From Brachionus manjavacas (Eukaryota > Rotifera > Eurotatoria > Ploima > Brachionidae), in NCBI GenBank assembly GCA_019054805.1, contig JAHQIY010000002.1, forward strand, positions 2,542,001 through 2,606,000: DNA of 64,000 bases. The letters run 5' to 3'. Positions within the stretch are counted from its first letter, which is position 1. Each line of letters begins with the position of its first letter. Shown piece after piece: positions 20,580 to 31,927 of the stretch. The notes under the pieces were generated by a model. The model was given only the letters and a program-made list of their open reading frames with translations, did no database searches and was not told where the DNA came from. The position numbers and the translations under genes are program-made.

Positions 20580-22029
20580 TTAAATTTTGAGCAGACCAGT
20601 ATCATGCGACGAATTTCTAATTATTTTCTGGATATCTTTAAATTTTGGATGGTTGGCATTTCTTAAAAATTGAAACACTATTGATTCTGCAGTGGTCAAA
20701 AATGCACCTGATTGTTTCATTCTTTCAATTGCATATTTTCTAAAAGAGAGAAAACAACATCATTTATTTTTTTTTATTTTTTTAAAATATTACCTATCTA
20801 CCATTGATCTAGATGATACTGTATCTACTATTACATGAACATTTTTTTTATACTCCAAAAAGTCCATGCACGTGCTCAATATACAAGCATGCGCTTCAAT
20901 GCCGCATAACAATACAGAATCGTAATCTTTTTAAAAAAAAATGTTAATTTTGATCTACCTAATGTTCTGTGAGATTTAATACCTGGTGTATTTTGATTAA
21001 TGTGGTCAATTAGATCTTTTGTGCACATACTAAATGAAGTTTTTTCGAATATTTTTACATTGTCGCATTTTTGCTTTAGAAATGGAACAGTGTGACCCAA
21101 ACCTTAAATAATAATTAAATTTCCTTGACTCAAAGTCACAATTGTTTTAAATTTCTTTATACAAAATAACTATTTATAAAAAGTCTAAATAGCTTTTAAA
21201 GTCTTTTGTTATTTTTTAAAAATAATCTTAACTAAAAGGAATTTAAAGTAATTATTTTTTTACAAAACTTCAAAGCAAAGTGCGATTAAAAATATATCTA
21301 ATAATTAAGAAAAAATAAATCCATCAAAATAAATTTTTTTAAGCCGTCTACAGTGATGCTTTTATTTTTTATTATTCAACATTTTATGAACTCACAGGCC
21401 AATAACTTGACTAAATTCTCCATAAATAAATGAATTTTATTATTCATAAGATCAAACAGTGAATTTTTTTTGTTTTGATTTTTTTGGTCAGATATTTTTG
21501 TTTTAAAAAATTTAAGAAATTGTTCACGGTATAACCGAATTGAAGAGAGTTTTTTTCAGTCTTCATGCTCATGAAAATTTATTTTGATGAAATTAAAATA
21601 ATTGATAAAAAAATAAGTATTTTAGAGAAAAAGATTTCAATAAAATATTTAGATGATGATTTATTTTTTGCGAAAATTTAGATCAATTTTTGAATTGAAA
21701 ATAAATAAATAATAAATTAAATAAACACTCAGGAATTCTGAATTTTTGTGCTTATTTTGATCAAAAAATTTTATAAATTTTAACATATTATAATATTTAA
21801 AATCCAAGATAATTTATTTCATTTTTTCATTTTTACATTAAATAATACCTTTAGGATATTGTTCAGTAACCAAATAAGGAACATTTAGTAATTTTGCAAT
21901 ATCAAGGACACGTCCACTATTTTCAACAACTTGATTAAAGTAATGAATATTAGAGGCAAATTTTTCTTGCAAGTCACAAAGCAGCAACAGAGTTTTTGAT
22001 GGATTTAAGCGACCAATTCTAGAAGCCAT
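20580..22029 (-). CDS. Isochorismatase-domain hydrolase (ISOC1/ISOC2-like), 197 residues, 4 exons
   Basis: Exons: 21849-22029, 20983-21102, 20794-20926, 20580-20739; total 594 nt, in frame, GT-AG. The protein begins MASRIGRLNPSKTLLLLCDL, where CDLQEKF holds the catalytic Asp, then TEQYPKGLGHT (the conserved 'TEQ.P.gLG.T' loop), and LLCGIEAHACILSTCMDFL, where the Cys of the 'G.EAH.C' motif is the nucleophile. The length is close to animal ISOC2 (about 205). The fold is that of cysteine hydrolases acting on small amides or vinyl ethers. The animal substrate is not known to me. Intron 1 is about 750 bases and holds nothing recognisable. The gene lies between the two RING paralogues on the same strand. 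Confidence 0.9.
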
Positions 22030-22227
22030 CTTTAGGCAGTTACATTACCAATAGTTGCATTATCAATATTATTTATTTTCTTTAATCAAAGTTATCAAGC
22101 TTTGAAGGTTTTAAGTATTGTCTAATTTAATCAAATTTTTATTAATATAATAGATTGAAAAAAATGTGAATGGAATATGAATTTTAAGTTAACTTTTTTT
22201 TATACAATTCTCTGAAGAGCTACATTA

Positions 22228-23631
22228 TTAATCTCCACGAATGGCGTCTTTTTGACACAGAGGACATTTTCTGCTTTCCTTTGAAGAAAAAAACTAATAT
22301 TCTTTTAAGTTTGAAAAAAATATATACCTTTAGCCATTCTTTGATACATTTTGCGTGAAATTTATGCAAACATGCTAGAGATATAAGCTTTTCGTCCTTT
22401 AAATAAGAATCAAAGCAAATTGAGCATTGATTTTCTTGCTGATCTAAGTTGTTTTCTTTAAACGGATAGCATGGCAATGATTCTATTTCTCCTTTTCTCA
22501 AACATTTTTTTACACTGTTTTGTTCATCAAGTCTTATTAAATTCTTTTTTGTTTCAAATTTATAATTTTTATTAAAAGTAAAAATAAATATACTTCATAA
22601 TCGTCGGAAGTAAAATCTCTGTCTGTCTGAAAAATTTGATTTAGTTGTCTATGTTGAGTTCTAATAGGTCTAGCCCGCACTGACTGAATATGTCTTCTAG
22701 TCCTTTGGTTAACCTCCGGTAAGTTTCTCGAACTATTATGACCTGGATTAACATCTTCATCAAGAAATTGTGTCATCTTTAAAGAAAAATAAAGCTGTAT
22801 AAATTAAAACTCTGATTCTAAATTCTTACAAATTGATTATTTTGCAAAAAATTAAATTCATTCGCCAAGTCTAAGTCATTATTTGCATTTCTTCTTCGAT
22901 TGGAATTTCGACCAAAAACTAGATTTCGATCATTAATAGCAATAGCAATGTCATTTTGAAAATTGTGAGATATTTGAGAATTTTGATTATTATTATTAAC
23001 GTGAAAATGCGAGTTTAAGTTTTCTTCTCCTTTGAATTCCAGACTTGCTGCATATTCTTGGTCAAACTCTTCCTGAAGTTGACGTGCCAAAATTTCGTCA
23101 CAGTCATCTTGTACAAAACTATTTTGAAGTGTAAGAAAATTTAATAGAGAAAAATAGAAATTAGCTAAGAAAATAACTGACTTGTCATTCTTTGATGGTT
23201 CTGTTGAACTCTTTTTCGGTCTTACTTGATTTTCTTGCTTTCTAGCTACTGGAGAATCGTCACTATCAATTATTATGATCTTGTTTAAATTAATATAAAA
23301 ACAACTTATACATTTTGTAAAGGACATTTTAATTAAAAAAATTAAAAACTCACATCATCATCACTGATATTTTGATTGTTATTTAAGCCTCTACAATGAC
23401 TTAGAACAATATTAGAATATGTTTAAATTTGGAACTTTAAAAATAGTTACTCTTTCATTCTATTTCTAAATTCCTTCGCTCTTGATACACGCTGTCTATC
23501 TTTATGAAAAACATTTTCCTCCTTTAATTAGATAAAAATACATTTTTTTAGAAAATTATTTAATTTACTTGGAGCATTCGAGGAAAATCATCACCTGATT
23601 TATCATTTAAAAAAGAAATTCCGGTTGCCAT
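22228..23631 (-). CDS. RING-H2 finger protein B, probable E3 ubiquitin ligase (8 exons, 335 residues)
   Basis: Exons: 23569-23631, 23451-23521, 23354-23390, 23182-23279, 22830-23118, 22594-22776, 22328-22543, 22228-22278; total 1008 nt, in frame. The start MATGISFLNDKSGDDFPRML is the first ATG of exon 1. Mid-protein CDEILARQLQEEFDQEYAA is a ubiquitin-binding-type helix (MIU/UIM-like), followed by an Asn/Arg-rich region. The C-terminus is RING-H2: CSICFDSYLKDEKL...CLHKFHAKC IKEWLK, intron, ESRKCPLCQKDAIRGD. It is a paralogue of RING A: the last four exons align in order and phase, while the N-terminal exons differ. A truncated third copy lies at 33285-33510. The ligase role follows from the family, and the target is unknown. 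Confidence 0.87.
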
Positions 23632-23940
23632 GATTCACTTGTATAATAATTGTCGGACAGTAGAATATTCTATTTTTTTTGTCTAAAATAGTTTCTAAAT
23701 TTTGTCCCAATAAAATAATTAGAAAACTAAATTTAGAATGCTTTCCTAAACGAAAAATGAACTTTATTTTATTTTATTGCCGATGTTTATCTAGCAATAA
23801 GAATTAATTGCTTATTAACAAAAATCAATCAAATATCTATCAATGAATTCAAAATACCTTTTTTTTGAAAGATAGCTACTCTTTCGAATCTAAAAAATAT
23901 TAATAAAAATTTTAGCGCTAAAAAATTTTATTTCAAAAAT

Positions 23941-25422
23941 TTAAGATTTGTTTGATTCGATTATTTTACGTAATTCCATCTCTTCAGCAATCAGTTTTTG
24001 TTCTACAGATTTGAGAGCATCGTTGCTCAAATGATTAGCACCCTCAATAACAACGTTTTCTAAATGCTCCTCTAACAAAATAGAAATGTATTCTTTATTT
24101 TTAGCCTTGTTTAGTTTCTCCATTTTTAGTAATTTCAAATTCCTTTTATTTAAATTGTGATTAGATAATGCGACATGCATTTGAAATAAATTTTCCCAAA
24201 ACAAAATATTTCTGCGCTTTGAAAAAATTTATTTAATATTTCTTCAAAGATTAAATAAAAAATTCTTAAATAAAAAAAAAAATTAATGCAGTTTTGTAAA
24301 ATTTGTTCAAAAGAACAGAACCAAATGATAAAAAATCTAATAAATTTTTTCTCTTAGTTTAAATGAAAAAAATTATCATTACCTATTTTTAATATATAGA
24401 TTATATACATATTTAACAAGCTTTTTTCTTTTAGAGAAAAAATCATAAACACTTTCAAAGTCTACTAAACTTTGCAAATTTACATCAATTGCCATTTTCA
24501 GCTAAATTTGCAAAATAAAGCAGACTTTGAAAGTTGATGCAACTATGCATATTGCACCATGTTTCACTCACAGAGCAAATTTTGAACTTAAAGGAAAAAA
24601 AAATTGAATTTTTACCATTTTGATCTGTTCTTTTGTACAGAATTCTACAAAAACCTATGATACAGAGACAAAAAATGCATCTTACCTTAAATATCCTAAA
24701 GTAAGGAGACCATTGTCAGTTAAATTTTGACAATTGGATATGTCCAAATATTCAAGTGTATCTGAGAAAGCATGTGAAATTCTTGAAAGAAGCCAATCAT
24801 CGACAAAAAGACAATCTTTGAAAATTAGAGTTTTCAAATTTGAACAAGTCTCTTAAAAAAACATCATTAATAAAATTAATCACTATCAATTTTAATTTTT
24901 GATACCTATATTACTGATACCGTCAGACTTAATTACAGTATTGCTTAGATCAATACCTTCGACATTAAAATCATCGATTCTTTCTTTTGGAAGAATATTT
25001 TCAATTTTTTTATCACCTAGAATTAGCCATTTTGATGATCCATGCAAGCGACATTTACCACCCATTTTGAGTGTGTAAGTCGCCGCGTGCAAATCTGGTC
25101 CTAGTTTATTTAAATCAGGCTCGAAAAAACTTTTTTAACTTTAATAATTTTTTTTAATTTATTAGACTTAAATTTACTTATTAACGGCCTCAATCGAATT
25201 TTGGTATCGTCTTTTTCTAAAATTTCTTAGTCCATCAATAATTGAAAAATTTCTTTCTTTATAAAGCCATAACAAAAATTCAGAAATTGACATAGATTTT
25301 TGGCTATTTTTTTGCATTTCTATTAACTCATTTCGAACGTCTTAATAAATTTTTTATCAATCAAACCTTAAAAAAATGACAAAGATACTTCTTGTTTTAA
25401 ATAAAGCTCGAGTCAGATGCAT
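23941..25422 (-). CDS. DMAC2/ATP5S-like mitochondrial leucine-rich protein, 262 residues, 5 exons
   Basis: Exons: 25389-25422, 25178-25340, 24906-25129, 24686-24851, 23941-24142; total 789 nt, in frame. The basic, hydroxylated N-terminus MHLTRALFKTR could be a mitochondrial presequence. The middle has FFEPDLNKLGPDLHAATYTL and GGKCRLHGSSKWL, then amino-acid-type LRRs (NLKTLIFKDC, DTLEYLDISNCQNLTDNGL, NLKLLKME) as in ATP synthase coupling factor s and DMAC2. In mammals DMAC2 helps assemble the distal membrane arm of complex I. Assignment between DMAC2 and ATP5S is uncertain, and the length (about 257 in human DMAC2) favours DMAC2. Exon 1 is the weakest part of the model. The last intron contains a MITE. 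Confidence 0.7.
24290..24655. mobile_element. MITE copy 2, inside the last intron of the DMAC2-like gene
   Basis: The ends are inverted: GTTTTGTAAAATTTGTTCAA AAGAACAGAACC at the left and the reverse complement of GGTTTTTGTAGAATTCTGTA CAAAAGAACAGA at the right, with TA after the right end (24656-24657). It is the same family as 16842-17061. It accounts for most of an intron of 543 bases in a gene whose other introns are near 50-55 bases. Confidence 0.7.
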
Positions 25423-25620
25423 TTTTAATTTAGAATAACGAAATTTTGAAAGTTTATTAATAAAAATTATTCTGAAAAAATTATAAACAATTGCAAAATT
25501 TATTTATCAAATGTGCTTATTTTTTTTAATACAAAATTAATCTATCTTCTTTTTTGAAATTCAAAAATTGAAAATTGCATCGATTTTTTTGGTTTAAATC
25601 ATATAATAATATTTTATGAG
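25423..25620. other. Upstream flank of the DMAC2-like gene
   Basis: AT-rich with no recognisable feature. It probably contains the promoter of the minus-strand gene. Confidence 0.3.
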
Positions 25621-25622
25621 TT

Positions 25623-26180
25623 ATTCAGGCCTAAATTTTTTCTTTGAATACACTGTAGATCTGAATCGTAGTAAGGCATCATCGCTAAAGCATTAGGGTC
25701 TTTTATTTGATTGATTAGACCAAAAAATGTTTGCCTAGAACAAACTTCGGTTTAATCAGTCTTCTTTTTCCTTGATCTCCAAATTTGTCGTTTCAGGAGC
25801 ATATAAATGTATGCTGTTATCTGATTGTTTGTGGTTAATCGAATAATTCAAGCCAATATTTTTTCCTAAGTTGGTGCATTTGGACTTACATTGGTGTTAC
25901 AACGTGTAAGAAATAACCACCTTCTGAACATAATTGAGGGAAACCTCTCTGAGAATTGCTTACATATCAATTATTAAAATTCAGATTATTAAATTGATCA
26001 ATTAAATTATTAACAGCCGTGTATTTTGATAAAATAATACTTTGCTGAGTTACTCTATTGTAAAATATGGTTAGTTCAAGAACTTGTGAAGGATCTAATA
26101 TGTCCTGTGCAGGTGAAGATTGTATATTCGATGGTAAGCCAAAAGAAAATATCAAGATGCGTAAGAGACATTTATTTGTA
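25623..26180 (-). pseudogene. Unassigned coding-like segments in different frames
   Basis: Minus-strand pieces look coding in composition but sit in different frames. The segments are ILDPSQVLELTIFYNRVTQQ (25967-26155 ORF), SQRGFPQLCSEGGYFLHVVT (about 25895-25965), KCTNLGKNIGLNYSINHKQS (about 25790-25880) and SRQTFFGLINQIKDPNALAM ending ...NLGLNNS (about 25623-25740). They could be exons of a small secreted-type gene or a decayed gene. I do not recognise the family and could not build a clean splice model. Confidence 0.3.
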
Positions 26181-26280
26181 TGTATTGATTGGAAAATTTT
26201 TTAAAGCAGATGAAAGTTATTTTTGGACAGTTGTTGTATTATAGAATTGGAATATAAACTAAAGTCACCGCTTGTTTATT

Positions 26281-26970
26281 GGCCCAAAGAAATTTCGGGT
26301 CTGGTCAAAAGTTTGACCACCTGATCACAAAATTTACTTAATTTATTATTAAAAATCCCAATAAAAATTAATAAAAAATTTAATAAAATATTTGCCAATT
26401 CTTTCCTCCTTCTCAAATTATATTTTTTAGTAGTTTTTTTGTTTTCAATTAAGACTTCGGTATAGGCAGACCATTCGGTTTGTGTCCATGCTACGGAAAC
26501 ACCACGTTTTTTATCAGATAATTGATAATTTTAACAAGTCAAAAAATGAACCAAATTCAACCGAAATAATTTTTTTAAATTTAGGAGAACGCCAACTATT
26601 TTTTTCTGGTACACGTCTTTTGCTAGAGTACATTTGCATTTAAAATCTGAATATTTTCTTTCTGGGTACAAAACTCCAATGTTCATCAACATTTTTAGCT
26701 GATTTAAAGGGTCAATCTGAAGGAATTCATTTAAATCCATTTATATTAGAATTGAAAAAAAAATTCATAAAAAAATTCATTTCAAATGAAATATGTAATA
26801 AAAGTGGTCTGAAAAATTGACTCAAAAAATTTAAGAAAAAAATTACTTTTTTTGTTCATTAAATTGACTTTGTAAATGTTATTAATCAATTTCAAGATCA
26901 TGTGTTATTTTTTAAAGCAAATTTTGTGATCAGCTGGTCAAACTTTTGACCAGATCCGAAATTTCTGCCC
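26281..26970 (-). mobile_element. Merlin/IS1016-like DNA transposon remnant with about 52-bp TIRs
   Basis: The left end (GGCCCAAAGAAATTTCGGGT...) and the right end (reverse complement GGGCAGAAATTTCGGATCTG...) are inverted and both continue GGTCAAAAGTTTGACCA..TGATCACAAAATTT. Inside, minus-strand frames give MDLNEFLQIDPLNQLKMLMN followed, after a frameshift, by RRVPEKNSWRSPKF and FGSFFDLLKLS. That order (N-terminal helix, zinc-ribbon zone, 'GSFF..SKLSL') is what ISXO2/IS1595-type transposases show before their DDE core. The catalytic core is absent. I could not find an 8-9 bp duplication. Confidence 0.6.
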
Positions 26971-27430
26971 TTATCTACTCTTTGCAACAATTAGTTAAAA
27001 ATTACTTGTCAATAATATATTTTTTAATACGAATGATAATCAAATTTTCAAAATAAATCAAACCATTAATGAGTTTGGTATACAATTTATCGGTCTACTG
27101 AAGGTACAACTATATAATCGTACAACCTCACCTAAAATCAGAGCTGATTTTGCAACAATTCACGAGCTTACCTAGCAGATTGCGATTGAGTCAAACTCAA
27201 GACTTAAAAAGCCCTATATAGATTAAAAGAAGAAATATTTAATAAAGCTTGCGAACCTTCTGCCACCACGAATACAAGTTAGAAATGTTATACCTTGCAA
27301 ATAAAACTTTAGTAATATATGTCAGGGGTGGTATTATTCATGTGCCGAATTATAAAACGTTTGATTTAATGAAAAATAGTATCGAAAAAAAAGTATCAAA
27401 AAATCTAAGGCTTTAGTAATTAGGTTTTCG
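26971..27430. other. Intergenic, no gene recognised
   Basis: It contains a less AT-rich stretch at 27095-27330 with no domain in either strand. It may be LINE 3' debris, since the LINE at 27440 points toward it. Confidence 0.3.
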
Positions 27431-28215
27431 ATTAATAAACACTTACACAAATTTGTTACCAAAAAACTTGATTTCTTTTTGGTTTATTATTCTGTTTCCA
27501 TAAATTTTTAATTTTAGATTATCACCCTCTTTTTTGTACCTAGAAAAGACTACTGAACATGACTTTTCAACTGATATCTTCATTTTCCATTTAATAAGCC
27601 ATTGTTTTAGTTCGTTGGTGTATTTATTAATCTTATTTTCTAGGTTCCCCTTTTTGTTATAAATGAATAATGTAACTAGATCATCTGCGAAAAGCAGAGA
27701 GTATTCGTTATTTGTTTTGTTTCTTTTGGGGATGTCATTAATATATATACTAAATAAAGGAGGACTAATTACTGAGCCTTAAGGAACACCTGCAGTTATT
27801 TGATATTCGTCGCTCAAGTGGTCATTCACATTTACCTTAAATGTCCTCCTATCTAAAAAGGATCTAATCCAGTTAGTCAAGTAATGAGGTGGATTCATTT
27901 TAATCAATTTAAAAAGTAGACCTTTATGCCAAACCCTATCAAAGGCTTTAGAAATATCAAAAAAAAGGCCACAAACTCTTTTTTTTCTATTAAATGATTC
28001 CACAATTTTTTGAATTAAAAAGAAAAGATTATCTGATGTTCGCCGGTGTTTCCTAAATCCAGATTGCTCCTGCATAAGGATTGAATTATGTTCCAAAAAA
28101 TTGTATAATCTTGAATAAACTATTCGTTCCAGTAACTTTCCTAAGCAACTCGTTATACTAATTGGTCTATAATTTAAAGGATCGTGTAAATTAGAGGCCT
28201 TTTTTTGAATCATTG
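27431..28215 (-). mobile_element. LINE reverse transcriptase fragment, one in-frame stop
   Basis: From 28213 leftward: NYRPISITSCLGKLLERIV, QEQSGFRKHRRTSDNLFFL, FFDISKAFDRVWHKGLLFKL (first Asp), TAGVP followed by a TAA where Gln (CAA) is expected, then GSVISPPLFSIYINDIP, LFADDLVTLF (YADD box intact) and KWKMKISVEKSC. It is truncated at both ends. It is the closest relative in this window of the copy at 13106-14385. Confidence 0.85.
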
Positions 28216-29084
28216 TTTTCGAATAATATATTTATTCGAAGTTTTCCACGTAATGTATTGTTCGAAGTTATATAAATTGAAATGACTATTTAATAATTTT
28301 GTACTGACAAAATAAAACCTATTTTATAGATAGGTTTTATTTTTATTTTAGTTCTAATTAAGCTATCTAATAATGTCATTCTGTAAGATTGTAAGGAATG
28401 AACTTAAATTGTGACGTTGTCTCATAGTTGGCTCAAGTTTGATGATGAGATTTGGACAAAACGGTTTGTCATAATCGTATAGAACTTCCTTTCGATTTTG
28501 GTGCTATAGTTCAAGATTTTGATTTTTATTGTCACCTCAAAATCATTAATTTGTTGTTAAAATAAATAATAAGTCAAAAAGTATTTTTGTCACTCAAATC
28601 ATTATTTTATCAGTCAATTAATTTATTTGTCATCATATGTAGTTTTTTTGTCAGTAAAATTTAATATTTTTTGTCAGTCCATTTATTGATGGCCGAATCT
28701 TATTACTCATTGCTTTTATTTTGGTTCAAAAATTAAAAAAAATGTGTAAAAGATTGAATGTTTACCGATGAAGAAAAATCTGATGAAGAAAAGAAATAAT
28801 TTTTAATCTTTAAAACTTGTAAAAGATAAAGTTTTACTTTCTATGACTAAAGCATATTTTTAAACTCAAATGGTTTTAAAATTTCAATGGCAAATTTCTT
28901 TTTTAACACATTGTTTTATAATTATTTCCTTTTTTTTTAAAATTAATATTATTAAATTCTTTTCTTTCTTTTCTTATTTTATCTTTAAAATCAATTATAT
29001 TTTAAAATTCAGTCGTTCATCTCTCAAAACAGGCCTAAGCAGTTGTTCTTACTTTTATTTTGCATCATTAAAACTTCAAATAAT
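28216..29084. other. Intergenic, no gene seen
   Basis: It contains a 14-bp perfect hairpin (AAAATAAAACCTAT / ATAGGTTTTATTTT at 28311-28345) and GTCA-rich repeats at 28530-28680. No gene is recognised. Confidence 0.35.
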
Positions 29085-29172
29085 TTTCTAAGTCAAGCCA
29101 CTAGACTTTAAATGATTTTATAAATGACTTGTGACTTGACTTGACTTTGACTTTATGATTTTTAGACAACTC
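29085..29172 (-). mobile_element. Solo end related to the hAT-like element
   Basis: Read on the minus strand from 29172 it begins CAGAGTTGTCTAAAAATCAT, then AAAGTCAAAGTCAAGTCAAG. This resembles the terminus CAGAGTTGGTCAAAAGTCAA and the AAGTCAAAGTC motif of the element at 14655-16103. I could not find a partner end or a matching 8-bp duplication. Confidence 0.4.
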
Positions 29173-29796
29173 TGATTCTGAAAAACTATTGTGCCTAATA
29201 ACTTAGTTGTTACCGCAAAATCAAGTCATTCAACTAGAAAAAGATATACATTACAAACAGGAAGTTACTGATTTTTATATAAAAATTATATCTTTTTCTT
29301 GATGAATGGAAATAAATTTCGTTTCTAAAAATAGAAAACGACACTTTTATTTTATATTTAAGCATCATGTTCTTTAGAACAAAAGGCAAATTTAAGATAA
29401 AAATAAATAGCATCTAATTATATTTAAACTTTTAAAAATAAAATAATGTTATCTATATGCGCCAATTAGCAACAGCAATGAGACTTAACCAACCAAGTAA
29501 ACACACTCGTTACACTGGAAAATATTATGATATTCATTTTGGTAAAAAATTGATAACATTGACTTCAAGTTGTCTACTATTCCTTTGTAAACAAAACAGA
29601 AAGTTTTTGAATTAAAACGCTAAGGAATGACTTAAACAAAGGCGAAAATTTTAATCACAAAAAAAATGATCAAAAGTTCAATATGTTCTGTTTTAAAGCC
29701 AAATAAAAGTTAATATTCAGAAAAAAAAATATCATAAAACCTTGATATTTTTTTATTTAAAAGCAAACTAAAACACAAATCTTTGCAAACTATAAA
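29173..29796. other. Intergenic, no gene seen
   Basis: AT-rich sequence downstream of PARP3. No repeat or open frame is recognised. Confidence 0.3.
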
Positions 29797-31927
29797 CTAA
29801 TATCCAAATTTCATTTTAAGTAAGTATCTGATTCTATTTTGTCCTTCATTATAAACTAAATATTCGCTTTGTGAAAAAGACGATGATATATTAGTGTTTA
29901 TCGGTTTTCCTTGTGGTACTATAACCTTTTTTCCATCTAAGTCGATCGTCTTATCAAATTTTGGATCCGGTTCAGTCATTCCTTGGGCAATTACACAATC
30001 AAATCCACTAGGTGGCTTTGTAAATGATGGATTATCTATTGTAATATGGTGTTCTTTACCCAGAACAACCTCATTCAAAAACATAATACCGATATTTTTT
30101 TTTTGTACTTGGGTTGTTCCTACATATCCGGCTGATTTTCCGTTCTCAGAAGCAAAATAAATACCTTTGCCTACACGTCCTCCACTATGCGGCATAATTC
30201 TCAAGCCTGTCTTCAAAATAGCGGCAACCACTGCTACATTCGTACCATGCCAAAGGAGTTTTCTGTTACTCAAAGAATCAAACTCTTTAAAACGAATATT
30301 CTAAGGAAAATTTTAATCACTAAAATCATAAAATAATTTTCCATTTACTTCGTTTTCACGAGCCACTTTCCACACCTCTAAAATCTCGCATCTACTATAT
30401 CCCTGAGTATTTGCAGTATATGTTTCAATTATCTTCAATATTTTAAGACTTAAGTAAAAACTTAAGAAAAAAAGCTGAACATACTTTAAATTCCTCGGAT
30501 TTTTTGTCCAAAAGTTCAAGTTGACACTTGAGTTGGTCATAACTGACATCCATTGGATGCGGTGGCTTGATGCTTTCATCCACTTTAGCAGTCTCTTTAT
30601 CAGCAGTTTCTTGCATTGACTGTGCCAATTCTATATCACTTAAAACTGTCAGCATGTCGTATTTTTTTTGTAAAGCTTCTTCGTTATCTATGGGCGGGGG
30701 TCTTTGTCGGCCAAAATCCTGAGGTATGACTGTGTAAAATTTGCTTGATAAATCATAAAGTTTTTGTTTGGCGGATTTTTTTGATTTAATTATCTCTTCA
30801 ACTTCTTCTAAAACTTCGAAACCTTTGGCTATTTGAGTTTTGCTCAATTTACCTAAAGGCATTTTCTTAATATCTAAAAAATGGTTAAGTTCATTTAGAA
30901 TTTCAAAATAAAAAAACTGACCAATGTCGTAATTTTTCATGGCGCCCTTAAACATATCTTTATCAAATATCAAATTTATTAATTGCTGAGTCTCGGAATT
31001 TAACTTAGAAGGCTTGCAGTCTTTCAAATTGACTTTTTTGTCCTTGAAAATTTGCAAAAAAAATTTACTCTTTTCTGATATTTAAAAACTTTACTTCAAC
31101 AACTATTGTCTGAACTTCGTCTTCACCTCCAGCGTCCATTTCTATTAAAGTATACTTTCCTTTTTGAGGCACAAAATTATCACGATTTTTCCAGTCATTT
31201 TTTGTTTTGTCTTTGAATTTTTTTTCAAAAGCTTTTATAGCCTTGTCTTCTGAACTAAAAGACTCCAAGCCTTTAGAAATATTTTTTATTTTCCCTTAAT
31301 TTCATTAATGCAAACTTTACCATTATTTTGGCCGATTTCACCCACTCTACCCCATCTGTTCCATCTTGAAAAATATTAGTCACTTCTTTTAAAAGGAAAT
31401 TTGTAAATTTTGACTTACAAATAAAAAGTCGATGGTGAAGTTGAACTAGTTAGAAGTTGAATGATATAAAATTTGTTATTATTGGCTCCAATGTTGGTTT
31501 GATTTAGCATACAGTCATAATCCAAATAGACCTTGAATGTAAATAAATCTATTCTACTATTTGGATTCTTTTATTTATAAAATCCTTTACCAAGTAATTG
31601 ACGCTAAATGACAAATGCTTGTCTGGTAGATATATTTTTGGTTTTTTGATATTTTTATCAGCTTCCCTAAGCTTAGTCGCAATACTCTCTTTAGAATCAG
31701 TTTCTTTTGTTTCCTTTTTTATCTCGTCTTTAATTTCTTCTACTTCCTCTATGGTTTCTTCGCAATCAAGTTTGGTTCTTGAACGCTTGGCTAAAAAAAA
31801 TTAAATAATTAGAGGCTTTAAAGTTTTTGATCTAAAGACTTTTAAAAAAATTTTAATTTTATAGTTTTTTATTATTACCATTTTTAGCTGCTTTAGCTTT
31901 TGATGCATTTCTCTTTTTCGGTGGCAT
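29797..31927 (-). CDS. PARP3: Poly(ADP-ribose) polymerase 3 (PARP3-like), 579 residues, 8 exons
   Basis: Exons: 31879-31927, 31591-31790, 31419-31531, 31321-31364, 31095-31270, 30485-31042, 30321-30432, 29797-30284; total 1740 nt, in frame. The N-terminus MPPKKRNASKAKAAKN is basic (nuclear localisation). The WGR DNA-binding domain includes YDCMLNQTNIGANNNKFYII and WNRWGRVGEIGQ, then DKTKNDWKNRDNFVPQKGKY. Next come the helical regulatory domain (about residues 200-380) and the ART catalytic domain: LLWHGTNVAVVAAILKTGLR (His430), GGRVGKGIYFASEN (Tyr460) and FSQSEYLVYN (Glu558). The H-Y-E triad is therefore complete. WGR and catalytic wording match PARP3 more closely than PARP1/2. PARP3 ADP-ribosylates proteins and DNA ends at strand breaks. 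Intron 7 is only 36 nt. Confidence 0.93.

Noticed and set aside
28870..29091. 73-codon plus-strand ORF as a membrane protein
   Set aside because: Hydrophobicity comes from T-rich sequence. No start context or conservation signal.
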